From positions 1 to 38,826 of the forward strand of contig JAUYTX010000073.1 of NCBI GenBank assembly GCA_030695025.1: a stretch of DNA of 38,826 nucleotides, read 5' to 3'. The translations under genes and the position numbers were made by a program. Below are positions 7,583 to 16,865 of this stretch, piece after piece. This DNA is from Bacteroidales bacterium (lineage in GTDB: Bacteria; Bacteroidota; Bacteroidia; Bacteroidales; UBA932). Numbering within the stretch: the first letter of the stretch is position 1; each line of letters begins with the position of its first letter. The notes beneath the pieces are model-generated. The model saw only the letters and a program-made list of their open reading frames with translations, was not told the DNA's origin and did no database searches.

Positions 7583-9313
7583 TTACAATTTATTGAAAAA
7601 AAATGATTTTTGCTTTTTCTTCATTAATTCATCCCTCTCTACAAATATTTTTTTCATAGTTTTTGGATCAATCCCAGTATAAAAAGAAATTGCAGATCTT
7701 GTCATTGGCGTTGGCGTAAAATCCTGAACCTGTTCTAGTTCAATCTCTGACAAATAAGGATTTGAAGCAAGTTTTTTCATATCATTGATTGTACATCCCG
7801 GATGTGAAGATATAAAATATGGGATTAACTGATACTTCAAATCATAATTTTTATTTATCCTTTTAAATTCTTCGCTCAAAAATTTAAATCCCTCAAAGGA
7901 TGGTTTACCCATCGACTTTAAAACATGTTCTTCTGTGTGTTCGGGTGCAACTTTTAGACGACCTGATGTATGACTGACAATCAGCTCTTTAAAATACTCC
8001 TCCCCATCTTTGCTTAAGTAACCATAACCGTCAAGAAACAAATCATATCTGATGCCACTTGATATAAAAAATCTTTTAATGCCTTTAATTTTCTGAGCTT
8101 TTGAATAGAGGTCAAGCAAAGGTTTATGCGATATATTAAGATTAGTACATATGCTTGGATAAATGCAGCTGTCTCTTTTACACTTTTCGCAAAGAGAAAT
8201 GACCTTACCTTTCATCATGTACATGTTGGCTGTAGGCCCTCCCAAATCGGAAATATTTCCTTTAAAACTCTCCTTTGCAACTAAAAGCCTGAGTTCACCT
8301 AATATGGATTCTTCTGATCTTGATACAACAAATTTCCCCTGATGGGCAGAAATTGTACAAAAACTGCATGATCCAAAGCAACCCCTGTGTGTATTTACAG
8401 AAAATTTAATCATCTCAAAGGCGGGAATGTGCTTTCCATTGTAACGGAAATGAGGTTCCCTTGTAAAGGGAAGGTCATAAAATTCATCGATATCTCCATC
8501 GTTTTGAACGGGATATGGAGGATTTATATGTACAAAGATATTGTCGTATTGCTCAACTAAATGGGATGGTTCGAAACTGTTTGACTCTTTTTCTATAATA
8601 TTGAAATTCTGCACAAATAGTAACTTATCATTTAGAACCGCCTCAAATGAGTATAATTTTTTAATATTTGTGTTCTTCGTATTAATTGTATCAGAAACAT
8701 AGCCAACCTGAGGAATGTTTCTAAGTTCATACTCAGAACCTCCCCTCTCGATGGCAGCGGCAATGTCTCTGATAGCCTGTTCTCCCATACCATAGACAAG
8801 TAGATCGGCACCTGATTCAATCAGAACAGATGGTTTTATTTTATCTTGCCAGTAATCGTAATGCGCAAATCTTCTAAGAGATGCTTCAACTCCGCCAATA
8901 ACTACAGGAACGTCGGGGAAAAGTTGTTTAAGTATTTTAGAATATACTGTAACTGCGTAATCAGGCCTTTGACCGGATTTCCCCTCCGGAGTATATGCAT
9001 CGTTACTGCGAATTCTTCTTGCTGCAGTGTAATGATTTACCATTGAATCCATTACACCGGCATTGACTCCAAAAAAAAGTCTGGGTCTTCCAAGTTTTTT
9101 AAAGTCTCTTAAATCATCTCTCCAGTTGGGTTGTGGAACTATTGCAACCCTATAACCACAACTTTCAAGATATCTGCCAATTACTGCAGTTCCAAAGGAT
9201 GGATGGTCAACATAAGCGTCTCCTGTAAACAGTATGATGTCTACATAGTCCCAACCTAAAGATTCTATCTCTTTTTTTGAGGTTGGCAAAAACCCTCTGT
9301 TTTCCGGAGCCAT
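7583..9313 (-). CDS. YgiQ-family radical SAM protein
   Basis: This 576-residue protein of the YgiQ/UPF0313 family has an N-terminal extension (about residues 1-290, with YAVTVYSKILKQLFPDVPVV and GGVEASLRRFAHYDYW). The radical SAM core follows, with the iron-sulphur motif C312-x3-C316-x2-C319 (GCFGSCSFC). A second group of cysteines, C-x2-C-x4-C in LCEKCKRDSCIYPSIC, could bind another cluster or metal. The reaction catalysed by YgiQ proteins is not established to my knowledge. The start is 2 bases after the argS stop, so the two genes are almost certainly co-transcribed. Confidence 0.9.
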   Translation of the reverse strand: MAPENRGFLPTSKKEIESLGWDYVDIILFTGDAYVDHPSFGTAVIGRYLESCGYRVAIVPQPNWRDDLRDFKKLGRPRLFFGVNAGVMDSMVNHYTAARRIRSNDAYTPEGKSGQRPDYAVTVYSKILKQLFPDVPVVIGGVEASLRRFAHYDYWQDKIKPSVLIESGADLLVYGMGEQAIRDIAAAIERGGSEYELRNIPQVGYVSDTINTKNTNIKKLYSFEAVLNDKLLFVQNFNIIEKESNSFEPSHLVEQYDNIFVHINPPYPVQNDGDIDEFYDLPFTREPHFRYNGKHIPAFEMIKFSVNTHRGCFGSCSFCTISAHQGKFVVSRSEESILGELRLLVAKESFKGNISDLGGPTANMYMMKGKVISLCEKCKRDSCIYPSICTNLNISHKPLLDLYSKAQKIKGIKRFFISSGIRYDLFLDGYGYLSKDGEEYFKELIVSHTSGRLKVAPEHTEEHVLKSMGKPSFEGFKFLSEEFKRINKNYDLKYQLIPYFISSHPGCTINDMKKLASNPYLSEIELEQVQDFTPTPMTRSAISFYTGIDPKTMKKIFVERDELMKKKQKSFFFNKL

Positions 9314-9315
9314 TT

Positions 9316-11094
9316 TTACATTCTGTCAGGTAACGTGATTCCAAGTATTCCCATTGCTTTTCTTAAAACCCGGGCAATGGAGTTTATTAACACAAGTCTC
9401 TGTGACCTCGCTTTAACACTCTCCTCCTTAAGAATTGATACTTCATGGTAAAACTGATTGAACTCTTTAGCAAGATCGTATGCATAATTTGCAATAATTG
9501 CAGGTGAGTGTTCTTTACCTGCCTCTCTTATTTTATCAGGGAAGAGATTTAGAATTTTTATTATTTCAATCTCTTTCGGACTCAGTTCATGCTCAGACAT
9601 TTCTGATGCAATATTCATCTCACCCGCTTTTCTTAAAATTGACATAATCCTGGCATGAGTATATTGGATGAAAGGCCCTGTGTTTCCATTAAAGTCTATA
9701 GACTCTTTTGGATCAAACAACATAGTTTTTTTAGGGTCGACTTTAATTATAAAGTACTTAAGAGCTCCGAGTCCCAAAATTTCAAATAAATAATTTTGAT
9801 CAACCGGACTCATATTTTCAAGTTTACCCAGCTCAAGTGAGGTATCTCTTGCTGTGCTTACCATGTTTTCAATCAGGTCATCGGCATCTACAACTGTCCC
9901 CTCTCTAGATTTCATTTTTCCCTCCGGAAGCTCTACCATGCCATATGAGAGGTGATATATGTTTTCGGCCCATTCAAAACCTAGCTTTTTAAGAAGAAGC
10001 TTCAGAACCTGAAAATGGTAATTTTGCTCATTACCAACAACATAAATATGTTCATTAAGGTTATATTCCGAAAATCTTTGATGTGCAGTTCCCAGGTCCT
10101 GAGTCATATAAACTGATGTGCCATCGGCTCTTAACAACAACTTTTCATCCAGCCCATCAGGAGTAAGATCACACCATACAGAACCATCCTCTTTCTGATA
10201 AAAAACTCCTTTTTTAAGTCCCTCTCCAACAAGCGCTTTTCCAAGCAGGTAAGTTTCAGACTCATAATAGGTTTTTTCAAACGACACTCCCAATCTGCTG
10301 TACGTTTTATCAAATCCAGCATAAACCCATGAGTTCATCATTTTCCAAAGACCCACTACGTCATTATCTCCATTTTCCCATTTGACAAGCATCTCCTGTG
10401 CCTCTTTAAGTATGGGAGCACTTTTCTCGGCCTCATCTTCGCTAACCCCTTTTGCTTTAATCTCTTCTATCTGTTTTTTGAGAATATTATTAAAGGCTAC
10501 ATAGTATTTTCCAACAAGATGGTCTCCTTTAATCGCTGAGCTGTCTGGTGACTCCCCGTTTGCTAGTTTTTGCCAGGCAATCATGGACTTACAAATATGA
10601 ATGCCTCTGTCGTTTACCAAGTTCACTTTTAAAACATTGTGACCGTTTGCTTCAAGAACTTTTGCAACAGACCAACCTAAAAGATTGTTTCTTATGTGGC
10701 CAAGGTGTAATGGTTTATTTGTGTTAGGGGAAGAAAATTCAACCATAACTGTTTTACCCGATTCAGGCTGTTGTCCAAAATCTTCAGTAGATGCAATAAG
10801 CGAGAATACAGAAAACCAGTATTTCCAGGATAGTTTTATATTAAGAAAACCTTTGACAACATTATAATTTTCTACATCAGGACAGTTTGTCCTTATAAAA
10901 TTACCAATATCCTCGCCGGTTTGTTCCGGTGATTTTTTGGAAATTTTAAGTAAGGGGAACATCACAGCCGTAATGTCACCTTCGAATTCTTTTCTGGTGG
11001 CCTGTGTCTGAATTAAACTCAATTCAGGATCAACTCCGTAGAGTGACACTATGGCCTCTTTAACTTTTTGGGATATCAACTGTTCAGGATTCAT
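9316..11094 (-). CDS. argS: Arginyl-tRNA synthetase
   Basis: This 592-residue class I aminoacyl-tRNA synthetase charges tRNA-Arg with arginine. An N-terminal Add-1-type domain is followed by the catalytic Rossmann fold with the HIGH signature as H130-L-G-H133 in SSPNTNKPLHLGHIRNN. The KMSKS equivalent is GKMKSREG, starting near Lys393. The C-terminal helical DALR anticodon-binding domain includes GPFIQYTHARI. Length and motifs are normal for a functional enzyme. It lies 7 bases after the AGCS symporter gene and 2 bases before ygiQ, forming a three-gene operon. Confidence 0.97.
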   Translation of the reverse strand: MNPEQLISQKVKEAIVSLYGVDPELSLIQTQATRKEFEGDITAVMFPLLKISKKSPEQTGEDIGNFIRTNCPDVENYNVVKGFLNIKLSWKYWFSVFSLIASTEDFGQQPESGKTVMVEFSSPNTNKPLHLGHIRNNLLGWSVAKVLEANGHNVLKVNLVNDRGIHICKSMIAWQKLANGESPDSSAIKGDHLVGKYYVAFNNILKKQIEEIKAKGVSEDEAEKSAPILKEAQEMLVKWENGDNDVVGLWKMMNSWVYAGFDKTYSRLGVSFEKTYYESETYLLGKALVGEGLKKGVFYQKEDGSVWCDLTPDGLDEKLLLRADGTSVYMTQDLGTAHQRFSEYNLNEHIYVVGNEQNYHFQVLKLLLKKLGFEWAENIYHLSYGMVELPEGKMKSREGTVVDADDLIENMVSTARDTSLELGKLENMSPVDQNYLFEILGLGALKYFIIKVDPKKTMLFDPKESIDFNGNTGPFIQYTHARIMSILRKAGEMNIASEMSEHELSPKEIEIIKILNLFPDKIREAGKEHSPAIIANYAYDLAKEFNQFYHEVSILKEESVKARSQRLVLINSIARVLRKAMGILGITLPDRM

Positions 11095-11101
11095 TTTTAT
11101 T

Positions 11102-12457
11102 CTATTTTGAAAAATATCTCTTCATCTCCTTTTTAACCTTGGGAGATAAAATAAGCAAAGTAAACATAGTTGGAATAGCCATGAGTGCATAAGCACTGTC
11201 GATAACTCCAACAACAACATCAAGTGAAATCACAGCTCCTACTACAAGCATTATCAAGAAAAAGTAATTATAATAATTGGCGTATTTTGCTCCGATTAGA
11301 AAGTTTGTACATTTTACACCGTAGTATGAATATGAAAACATAGTAGAGAATGCAAAAATCACAACCATAATCATAAGCAAATAGTGACCCAGTCCCGGAA
11401 TTGAGGCCTCAAATGAGCCCAGTGCTACCTCTATGCCTCTTATCTGCTCAGTATCATATGTGCCGTTTATTAAAATTGCAAGAGCAGTTAATGTGCAAAC
11501 TAAACCGGAGTCAATTGAAGGCCCTATCATAGCAACAAGTCCCTCTTTTACAGGTTCGCTATTTTTTGATGCTCCATGCATCATTGAGGCTGTACCTACA
11601 CCGGCTTCATTCACAAAGGCAGCTCTTCTTGCTCCAATTACAATTGCTGTACCGGCAAGCCCTCCTGCTCCGGCCTGCAGATCAAAAGCTCCCCCAAAAA
11701 TTGAGGCAAAAACCTCAGGAACAACAGGAAGATTTGTAAGAACAATATATGCAACAAGAACAAAGTACATACCTACCATTACAGGTACAACTCTTGCTGA
11801 TACTTTGGATATTCTTTTAATCCCTCCCAGAACCACAATTGAAACTAGCAAACATATTATAATTCCGATTATTAACCTTAATAACAGGGTGTTTTCTATT
11901 CCTGCTGGTGTTGTTACTACAGTTGTAATTGCTTCTGTAAGCTGATTAGCCTGCATTAGACACAGGGTACCTATCAGACCGAAAATTGAGAAGAAAACGG
12001 CCATAGGTCTCCACTTTTCTCCCAGCCCCTTGGTAATCATATACATGGGACCTCCCTGATACTCTCCTGCGGAGTCTTTACCCTTAAACATAATAGTCAG
12101 AGTTCCTTCAAAGAACTTGGTAGCCATGCCAACTATGGCACTAACCCACATCCAGAATATTGCACCGGGACCACCCATTGTCAAAGCAACCGCCACTCCG
12201 GAGATATTTCCCATTCCAACAGTTGCTGCTATTGCGCTTGTCAGTGCCTCAAATGAACTAATCTGACCAGGAGCATCCTTGTCTTTGCCCCCTTTAAGTG
12301 ATTTCAATGCTTTTACATAATACCTGAATGGTACAAATCCGGAATAAATCAGGAAGTAGAGACCACCTCCTATTAACAGTAAGAAAAGGGGCATGCCCCA
12401 AATCCAGTTGCTGAACGAAACAATTCCGCTACCAATTGCATTCCAGAAATTTGTCAT
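11102..12457 (-). CDS. Sodium:alanine (AGCS family) symporter
   Basis: This 451-residue membrane protein of the alanine/glycine:cation symporter family takes up small neutral amino acids with Na+. Family features seen are ATVGMGNISGVAVALTMGGPGAIFWMW (about residues 75-103), the KDSAGEYQGGPMYMI loop and RRAAFVNEAGVGTASMMHGAS. About ten or eleven hydrophobic helices are present. It is the first gene of the AGCS-argS-ygiQ transcript, with a perfect -7 element upstream. An amino-acid importer fits the peptide-using enzymes elsewhere in the window. The exact substrate is not determined. Confidence 0.92.
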   Translation of the reverse strand: MTNFWNAIGSGIVSFSNWIWGMPLFLLLIGGGLYFLIYSGFVPFRYYVKALKSLKGGKDKDAPGQISSFEALTSAIAATVGMGNISGVAVALTMGGPGAIFWMWVSAIVGMATKFFEGTLTIMFKGKDSAGEYQGGPMYMITKGLGEKWRPMAVFFSIFGLIGTLCLMQANQLTEAITTVVTTPAGIENTLLLRLIIGIIICLLVSIVVLGGIKRISKVSARVVPVMVGMYFVLVAYIVLTNLPVVPEVFASIFGGAFDLQAGAGGLAGTAIVIGARRAAFVNEAGVGTASMMHGASKNSEPVKEGLVAMIGPSIDSGLVCTLTALAILINGTYDTEQIRGIEVALGSFEASIPGLGHYLLMIMVVIFAFSTMFSYSYYGVKCTNFLIGAKYANYYNYFFLIMLVVGAVISLDVVVGVIDSAYALMAIPTMFTLLILSPKVKKEMKRYFSK

Positions 12458-12482
12458 AAAGTATCAGGTATTATTAATTAGG

Positions 12483-12490
12483 CAAAGATA
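12483..12490 (-). promoter_or_regulatory. -7 element (TATCTTTG) for AGCS-argS-ygiQ
   Basis: The minus strand reads TATCTTTG, a perfect TAnnTTTG match, 25 bases before the symporter ATG and just beyond the stop of the antiporter gene. No clear -33 TTTG was seen. Confidence 0.5.
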
Positions 12491-12501
12491 ATATTTCATT
12501 C

Positions 12502-13728
12502 TTATGAAGCTTCATCATCCTTTGTTAATCCCATTTTCCGCGCTACATAATTTACAGTTGTTCCCTGAATAAGTAATGAAACAATTGTTACAAAAAAGAC
12601 TATGTTAAAGATTAGCCCGGATTTGTCAATCCCCGCAAGCAACGGGTATGTTGCAAAAACTATTGGAACAGCCCCTTTGAGACCGACCCAGGAGACAAAG
12701 TGTTTGGTTCTGTTTGAAATACTTTTAAAAGGAATCAGCGAGAGGAAAACAGCAAAAGGCCGTGATATAATAATAAGCGAAAAGGCAACGAATAACCCAA
12801 TTGCTGCAACTTCATAAGAGATTAGGTCAGATGGATTTACGAGTAATCCAAGAGTTAAAAACAGTATGAGTTGACTAAGCCAGGCAATGCTGTCAAAAAA
12901 GTTGTAAGCGGTCTCATCACACTGTACTTTACTGTTTCCAATTGTAAGCCCTGCCACATAAACAGCAAGGAATCCGTTTCCATATATAAGATCGGTGAAT
13001 GAAAATGTAAAGAACATTGAGGCTAGCAGTAATACGTGGTATAGTGACTTACTTTCAAAATTAACCTTTCTAACAATAAAAAGGGTAAGCTTAGCGATAA
13101 GGTAACCGCATAATGCCCCTATTCCGAATTGCATTATAAGGCTGAATATAAAAGAGAAAGTCCCGGTATCACCTGATTGGACCATTTTTAGGAAAAGAAT
13201 CGTTAGCATAAATGCCATCGGGTCATTACTACCACTTTCCAATTCTAGAAGTGGTTTAATGTTTCCTTTAAGTCTTACCCCCTTTGACCTGAGGATTGAA
13301 AAAACAGAGGCCGAATCAGTAGAAGACATGATTGCGGCCAGCAGCATTGATTCAGGTAGAGTAAATGTAACAATTCTTGTAAAAAAATTAGAGAGCATGA
13401 AAATTATACCTCCGGTAAACAGAGTTGTTAACATTACTCCCACAGAAGAGAGCACAATTCCGGATCTTAAAACGGGTTTAATATCTGAGATTTTGGTGTC
13501 CATTCCACCGGAGAAGAGAATTATGCTTAAAGCGACCAGACCTACGAACTGAGTTACATACGGGCTGTTAAATTCAATACCAAGTCCATCACTTCCAAAT
13601 ATCATCCCTACGCTCAGAAAGAGCAACAGGACAGGCACTCCAAAACGATTGCCTGCTTTACCGGCAATAATACTGACAAACAACAAAACTGAACCAATCA
13701 GCAGAATATTCTCGGTTGTAAGATTCAT
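12502..13728 (-). CDS. NhaP-type (CPA1) cation/proton antiporter, short form
   Basis: This 408-residue antiporter of the Na+/H+ exchanger superfamily is closest in appearance to NhaP2/CvrA K+/H+ antiporters. Diagnostic segments are the SSTDSASVFSIL helix and LESGSNDPMAF with the Asn-Asp ion-binding pair. Later GNGFLAVYVAGLTIGN and SWVGLKGAVPIVFATYP are also typical. About twelve membrane helices are expected. It stops after the membrane domain (MGLTKDDEAS), whereas NhaP2-type proteins usually continue with a TrkA-C/RCK nucleotide-sensing domain. The longer frame up to 13875 was rejected because its extra 49 residues have no family character and cross the terminator and the -7 element. Confidence 0.88.
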   Translation of the reverse strand: MNLTTENILLIGSVLLFVSIIAGKAGNRFGVPVLLLFLSVGMIFGSDGLGIEFNSPYVTQFVGLVALSIILFSGGMDTKISDIKPVLRSGIVLSSVGVMLTTLFTGGIIFMLSNFFTRIVTFTLPESMLLAAIMSSTDSASVFSILRSKGVRLKGNIKPLLELESGSNDPMAFMLTILFLKMVQSGDTGTFSFIFSLIMQFGIGALCGYLIAKLTLFIVRKVNFESKSLYHVLLLASMFFTFSFTDLIYGNGFLAVYVAGLTIGNSKVQCDETAYNFFDSIAWLSQLILFLTLGLLVNPSDLISYEVAAIGLFVAFSLIIISRPFAVFLSLIPFKSISNRTKHFVSWVGLKGAVPIVFATYPLLAGIDKSGLIFNIVFFVTIVSLLIQGTTVNYVARKMGLTKDDEAS

Positions 13729-13747
13729 TTTATTAGATTCTTCCCGG

Positions 13748-13755
13748 CAAAGATA
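13748..13755 (-). promoter_or_regulatory. -7 element (TATCTTTG) for the NhaP-type antiporter
   Basis: A perfect TAnnTTTG match on the minus strand, 19 bases before the antiporter ATG. It begins only two bases beyond the preceding terminator, so any -33 contact would fall inside the hairpin DNA. It supports the start at 13728. Confidence 0.55.
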
Positions 13756-13757
13756 AT

Positions 13758-13783
13758 AAAAAAGGGCACCTTTTTGGGTGCCC
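13758..13783 (-). terminator. Rho-independent terminator after the M3 peptidase gene
   Basis: The stem GGGCACC/GGTGCCC (13764-13770 with 13777-13783) has a short loop and is followed on the minus strand by six T. It lies 27 bases past the peptidase stop. Confidence 0.85.
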
Positions 13784-13810
13784 TCTGTATGTAAAAGTAT
13801 AAAACAGTCT

Positions 13811-15922
13811 CTATTTAAGACCTCTGTTTTTAAGAAGAGCGCCAATTCCGGGTTCTGAACCGCGGAAGTTAACATAGAGTTTCATAGCCTCATCCTGACC
13901 GGCTCTTGCAAGAACCTCCTTACGGAATTTAGCTGCAACCTCTTTGTTAAATATATCGCCTGTCTCAACAAATGCCTGGTATGCATCGCTATCAAGAACC
14001 TCAGCCCAAATATACGAATAGTAACCGGCAGTATAACCACCACCAAATGTATGGCTGAAATATGTACTTCTGTATCTTGGAGGAATTTGAGAAATCAGAC
14101 CAAGTTTATTCATTGAGTTCTCTTCAAATTTTAGAACATCAAGATTTTCAGGAATAGTCTTAAGAATGTGGAAATCCATATCAAGGAATGAAGCGGCAAG
14201 ATACTCGGTAGTAGCAAAGCCCTGACCATATTTACCCGCTTTTTCCATTTTGTCTATCAACTCCTGCGGAATAACTTCACCGGTCTCAAAGTGTTTTGCA
14301 TATACTTTAAGCACTTGTGGCTCGAATGCCCAATGTTCCATAATTTGTGAAGGAAGTTCAACAAAATCTCTTGTCATACCACCCACTCCATAATAGCGAA
14401 CATCTTTCAGCAGGCTTGCAAGAGCATGACCAAATTCGTGGAAGAATGTTTCAACCTCATCTGTACTTAAAAGGGCCGGTTTGTCTCCCGAAGGTCTTGT
14501 AAAATTACCTACAATGGTTACAAGTGGCGCTACTCTTTCACCATCTTTGTAGACCTGAGAGCGGAAACCACTACACCATGCACCACCTCTTTTTGCGCCC
14601 GGACGGGCAAACATATCCATAAACAGAATTCCGAGATGTGTACCGTCAGCATCTTTACATTCAAATGCTGTTGCCTCAGAATGAGGAAGCGGAACATTCT
14701 CTATTTGTGTAAAGGTTATACCATAAAGGCTGTTTGCTACATAAAAAATACCATCTCTTACATTATCAATCATAAAGTAAGGGCGCAACTGATCGTCGCT
14801 TAGGTTAAATTTACTTGCCATTGCCTTTTCGAAGTAGAATCTCCAGTCAGATGCTTCAAGCTTGTCAATTTTATCACCATTGGCTTTTACAACCTGATTC
14901 ATGTCGGCAAGCTCTCTCTTTGCAGAAGCAAGAGCAGGTTTCCAAAGCTGGTTAAGCAAATTGTAAACAGCTGCAGGCGTTTTTGCCATTCTGCTTTCAA
15001 GTTGATAGTCAGCAAAAGATTCAAATCCAAGTATTTTTGCTCTCTGAAGTCTTAGATCAACAAGTTTTGCTATAACCTCTTTGTTATCGTACTCATTATT
15101 ATTGTTGCACCTGTTGAGGTATGCGTTTAGTATCTCTTTTCTTAGCTCTCTCTTTTCAGATTGCTGAAGAAATGGAATTATACTTGGGTTATCAAGTCCA
15201 AAAACCCATTTTCCGTTATATATTGAATCTTTTTCGCCTCTTTTTGCAGCAGCGGTTTTTAATGCTTCTGACAAACCTGCAAGATCTGCTTCGTTATCAA
15301 TCACAAGTTTAAAACCATCTGTCTCAGCTAGTAAGTTTTGTCCAAATGCAAGTTGGAGAGCAGAAATTTCTGCATTAATTTTTTTAAGTTCCTCTTTTTT
15401 ATCTTCAGCAAGTTCTGCACCACTTCTGACAAAACCTTTGTACATCTCTGTCAGAAGCCTCATTTGTTCTTCGTCAAGATTCAGAGAATCTTTCATATCA
15501 TGAACAGCTTTAACTCTAAGAAAAAGGCCTCCGTTGAGGCTGATCTCGTTATAGTGTTTGCTTGTCAATGGAGAAAGTTCTTTGGCTAAAGCCAATACTT
15601 CAGGGCTGGCATTTACCGAATTGAGACTTGAAAATACAGGCGAAATCTTATTTAAAAGAGCTCCTGCGTTGTCATAGGCAACAATTGTATTGTCAAAAGA
15701 GGGAGCATCTAAATTGCTCACAATTGCGTCAATTTCAGCTCTGTGCACCTCCATAGCATGGAGATATGCCGGCATATAGTGTTCGAGCTTTATCTCTTCA
15801 AAAGGAGGTATTCCGAAAGGTGTATTCCATTCGGCCAAAAGTGGATTAACATCCGCCTTCTTTCCCGTGCAAGAGGTAAAAAGTACCCCGGCAGCAAGTG
15901 CCATATAAAAGAATTTTTTCAT
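13811..15922 (-). CDS. M3 family metallopeptidase, predicted lipoprotein (oligopeptidase/Dcp type)
   Basis: This 703-residue zinc peptidase is of the thimet oligopeptidase/peptidyl-dipeptidase Dcp family. The zinc site is HEFGH at about residues 495-499, with the third ligand Glu in DFVELPSQ about 25 residues on. The C-terminal FGGGYTAGYYSYIWAE substrate segment is also present. The N terminus MKKFFYMALAAGVLFTSC is a lipoprotein signal with lipidated Cys18, so the enzyme should sit on the periplasmic side or in the outer membrane and trim short peptides. The start at 15922 is chosen because it opens this signal; the longer frame to 16057 runs into rpoD. It starts 22 bases after the rpoD stop, so it is probably co-transcribed with rpoD, and it ends at a strong terminator. 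Confidence 0.92.
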   Translation of the reverse strand: MKKFFYMALAAGVLFTSCTGKKADVNPLLAEWNTPFGIPPFEEIKLEHYMPAYLHAMEVHRAEIDAIVSNLDAPSFDNTIVAYDNAGALLNKISPVFSSLNSVNASPEVLALAKELSPLTSKHYNEISLNGGLFLRVKAVHDMKDSLNLDEEQMRLLTEMYKGFVRSGAELAEDKKEELKKINAEISALQLAFGQNLLAETDGFKLVIDNEADLAGLSEALKTAAAKRGEKDSIYNGKWVFGLDNPSIIPFLQQSEKRELRKEILNAYLNRCNNNNEYDNKEVIAKLVDLRLQRAKILGFESFADYQLESRMAKTPAAVYNLLNQLWKPALASAKRELADMNQVVKANGDKIDKLEASDWRFYFEKAMASKFNLSDDQLRPYFMIDNVRDGIFYVANSLYGITFTQIENVPLPHSEATAFECKDADGTHLGILFMDMFARPGAKRGGAWCSGFRSQVYKDGERVAPLVTIVGNFTRPSGDKPALLSTDEVETFFHEFGHALASLLKDVRYYGVGGMTRDFVELPSQIMEHWAFEPQVLKVYAKHFETGEVIPQELIDKMEKAGKYGQGFATTEYLAASFLDMDFHILKTIPENLDVLKFEENSMNKLGLISQIPPRYRSTYFSHTFGGGYTAGYYSYIWAEVLDSDAYQAFVETGDIFNKEVAAKFRKEVLARAGQDEAMKLYVNFRGSEPGIGALLKNRGLK

Positions 15923-15944
15923 GTGTATTGAGTGTTTGTTTTGG

Positions 15945-16805
15945 TTATCCGAGGTAAGATTTAAGAAGTTTACTTCTTGCACTGTGCCTGAGTCTTCGTA
16001 TAGCCTTCTCTTTGATTTGACGTACCCTCTCACGGGTAAGTCCGAAGTACTCCCCAATCTCTTCCAGTGTCATTTCACTGGTGCCGATACCGAAGAAATA
16101 TTTTACAATATCTCTCTCCCGTTCGGTTAAGGTTGACAGTGCTCTTTCAATTTCTTTGTTAAGTGACTCATTAACAAGGCCTCTGTCTGCATTTGGAGAG
16201 TCACTGTTTACGAGTACATCAAGAAGGTTATTATCTTCTCCGTCAACAAACGGAGCATCAACTGAGACATGTCTGCCGGAAACCCTGAGAGTATCAGCAA
16301 TCTTCTCTTTTGGAATATCAAGAATCTCTGCCAGCTCCTCTGATGATGGCATTCTTTCGTTCTCCTGTTCGAACTTTGAAAGTGCTTTGTTGATTTTGTT
16401 GAGGGACCCAACCTGATTAAGTGGTAATCTGACAATTCTTGATTGTTCGGCAAGAGCCTGTAATATTGATTGTCTTATCCACCAAACAGCATAAGAGATA
16501 AACTTGAATCCTCTGGTCTCGTCAAACTTCTCTGCTGCTTTGATCAGACCGAGGTTACCTTCGTTTATTAAGTCAGGCAGACTTAACCCCTGATTTTGAT
16601 ATTGTTTAGCTACAGATACAACGAAACGAAGGTTGGCCCTTGTTAGTTTTTCAAGGGCCTCCTGATCTCCTTTTCGTATTCTCTGAGCTAATTCAACTTC
16701 GTCTTCTACTGTTATAAGTTCCTCCCTACCAATCTCTTGAAGATATTTATCAAGAGATGCGCTCTCTCTGTTTGTAATAGATTTGGTAATCTTTAGTTGT
16801 CTCAT
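15945..16805 (-). CDS. rpoD: Primary RNA polymerase sigma factor (RpoD/SigA)
   Basis: This 286-residue sigma-70 factor directs RNA polymerase to housekeeping promoters. Region 1.2 ([16 protein letters not shown]), region 2 ([36 protein letters not shown]), region 3 (about residues 130-205) and region 4 with the HTH ([20 protein letters not shown]) are all present. The acidic region 1.1 of proteobacterial RpoD is absent, as is usual for the short primary sigma factors of Bacteroidota, which read the unusual -33/-7 promoters found throughout this window. It lies 60 bases downstream of htrA, with its own perfect -7 element, and 22 bases upstream of the M3 peptidase gene. Confidence 0.96.
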   Translation of the reverse strand: MRQLKITKSITNRESASLDKYLQEIGREELITVEDEVELAQRIRKGDQEALEKLTRANLRFVVSVAKQYQNQGLSLPDLINEGNLGLIKAAEKFDETRGFKFISYAVWWIRQSILQALAEQSRIVRLPLNQVGSLNKINKALSKFEQENERMPSSEELAEILDIPKEKIADTLRVSGRHVSVDAPFVDGEDNNLLDVLVNSDSPNADRGLVNESLNKEIERALSTLTERERDIVKYFFGIGTSEMTLEEIGEYFGLTRERVRQIKEKAIRRLRHSARSKLLKSYLG

Positions 16806-16829
16806 TTATACATTATAGGTAATATCCGG

Positions 16830-16837
16830 CAAAATTA
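16830..16837 (-). promoter_or_regulatory. -7 element (TAATTTTG) for rpoD
   Basis: The minus strand reads TAATTTTG, matching TAnnTTTG. It lies 24 bases before the rpoD ATG in the htrA-rpoD gap, so rpoD need not rely on the htrA transcript. Confidence 0.5.
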
Positions 16838-16865
16838 ATAAAAAAATGGCACATGCTGAAAAAAA

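Noticed and set aside
8216-8400. Second Cys cluster in YgiQ considered as a separate zinc-protein gene
   Set aside because: It is in frame with and between conserved parts of the radical SAM protein; no separate start is credible.
11433-11945. 170-codon open frame on the plus strand
   Set aside because: It lies wholly antisense to the well-supported AGCS symporter gene and its protein is low in complexity with no family character.
13729-13875. 49-residue N-terminal extension of the antiporter
   Set aside because: It crosses a strong terminator, a -7 element and the end of the peptidase gene; the family start is at 13728.
15923-16057. 45-residue N-terminal extension of the M3 peptidase
   Set aside because: It overlaps rpoD in another frame and would place a lipoprotein signal peptide inside the protein.
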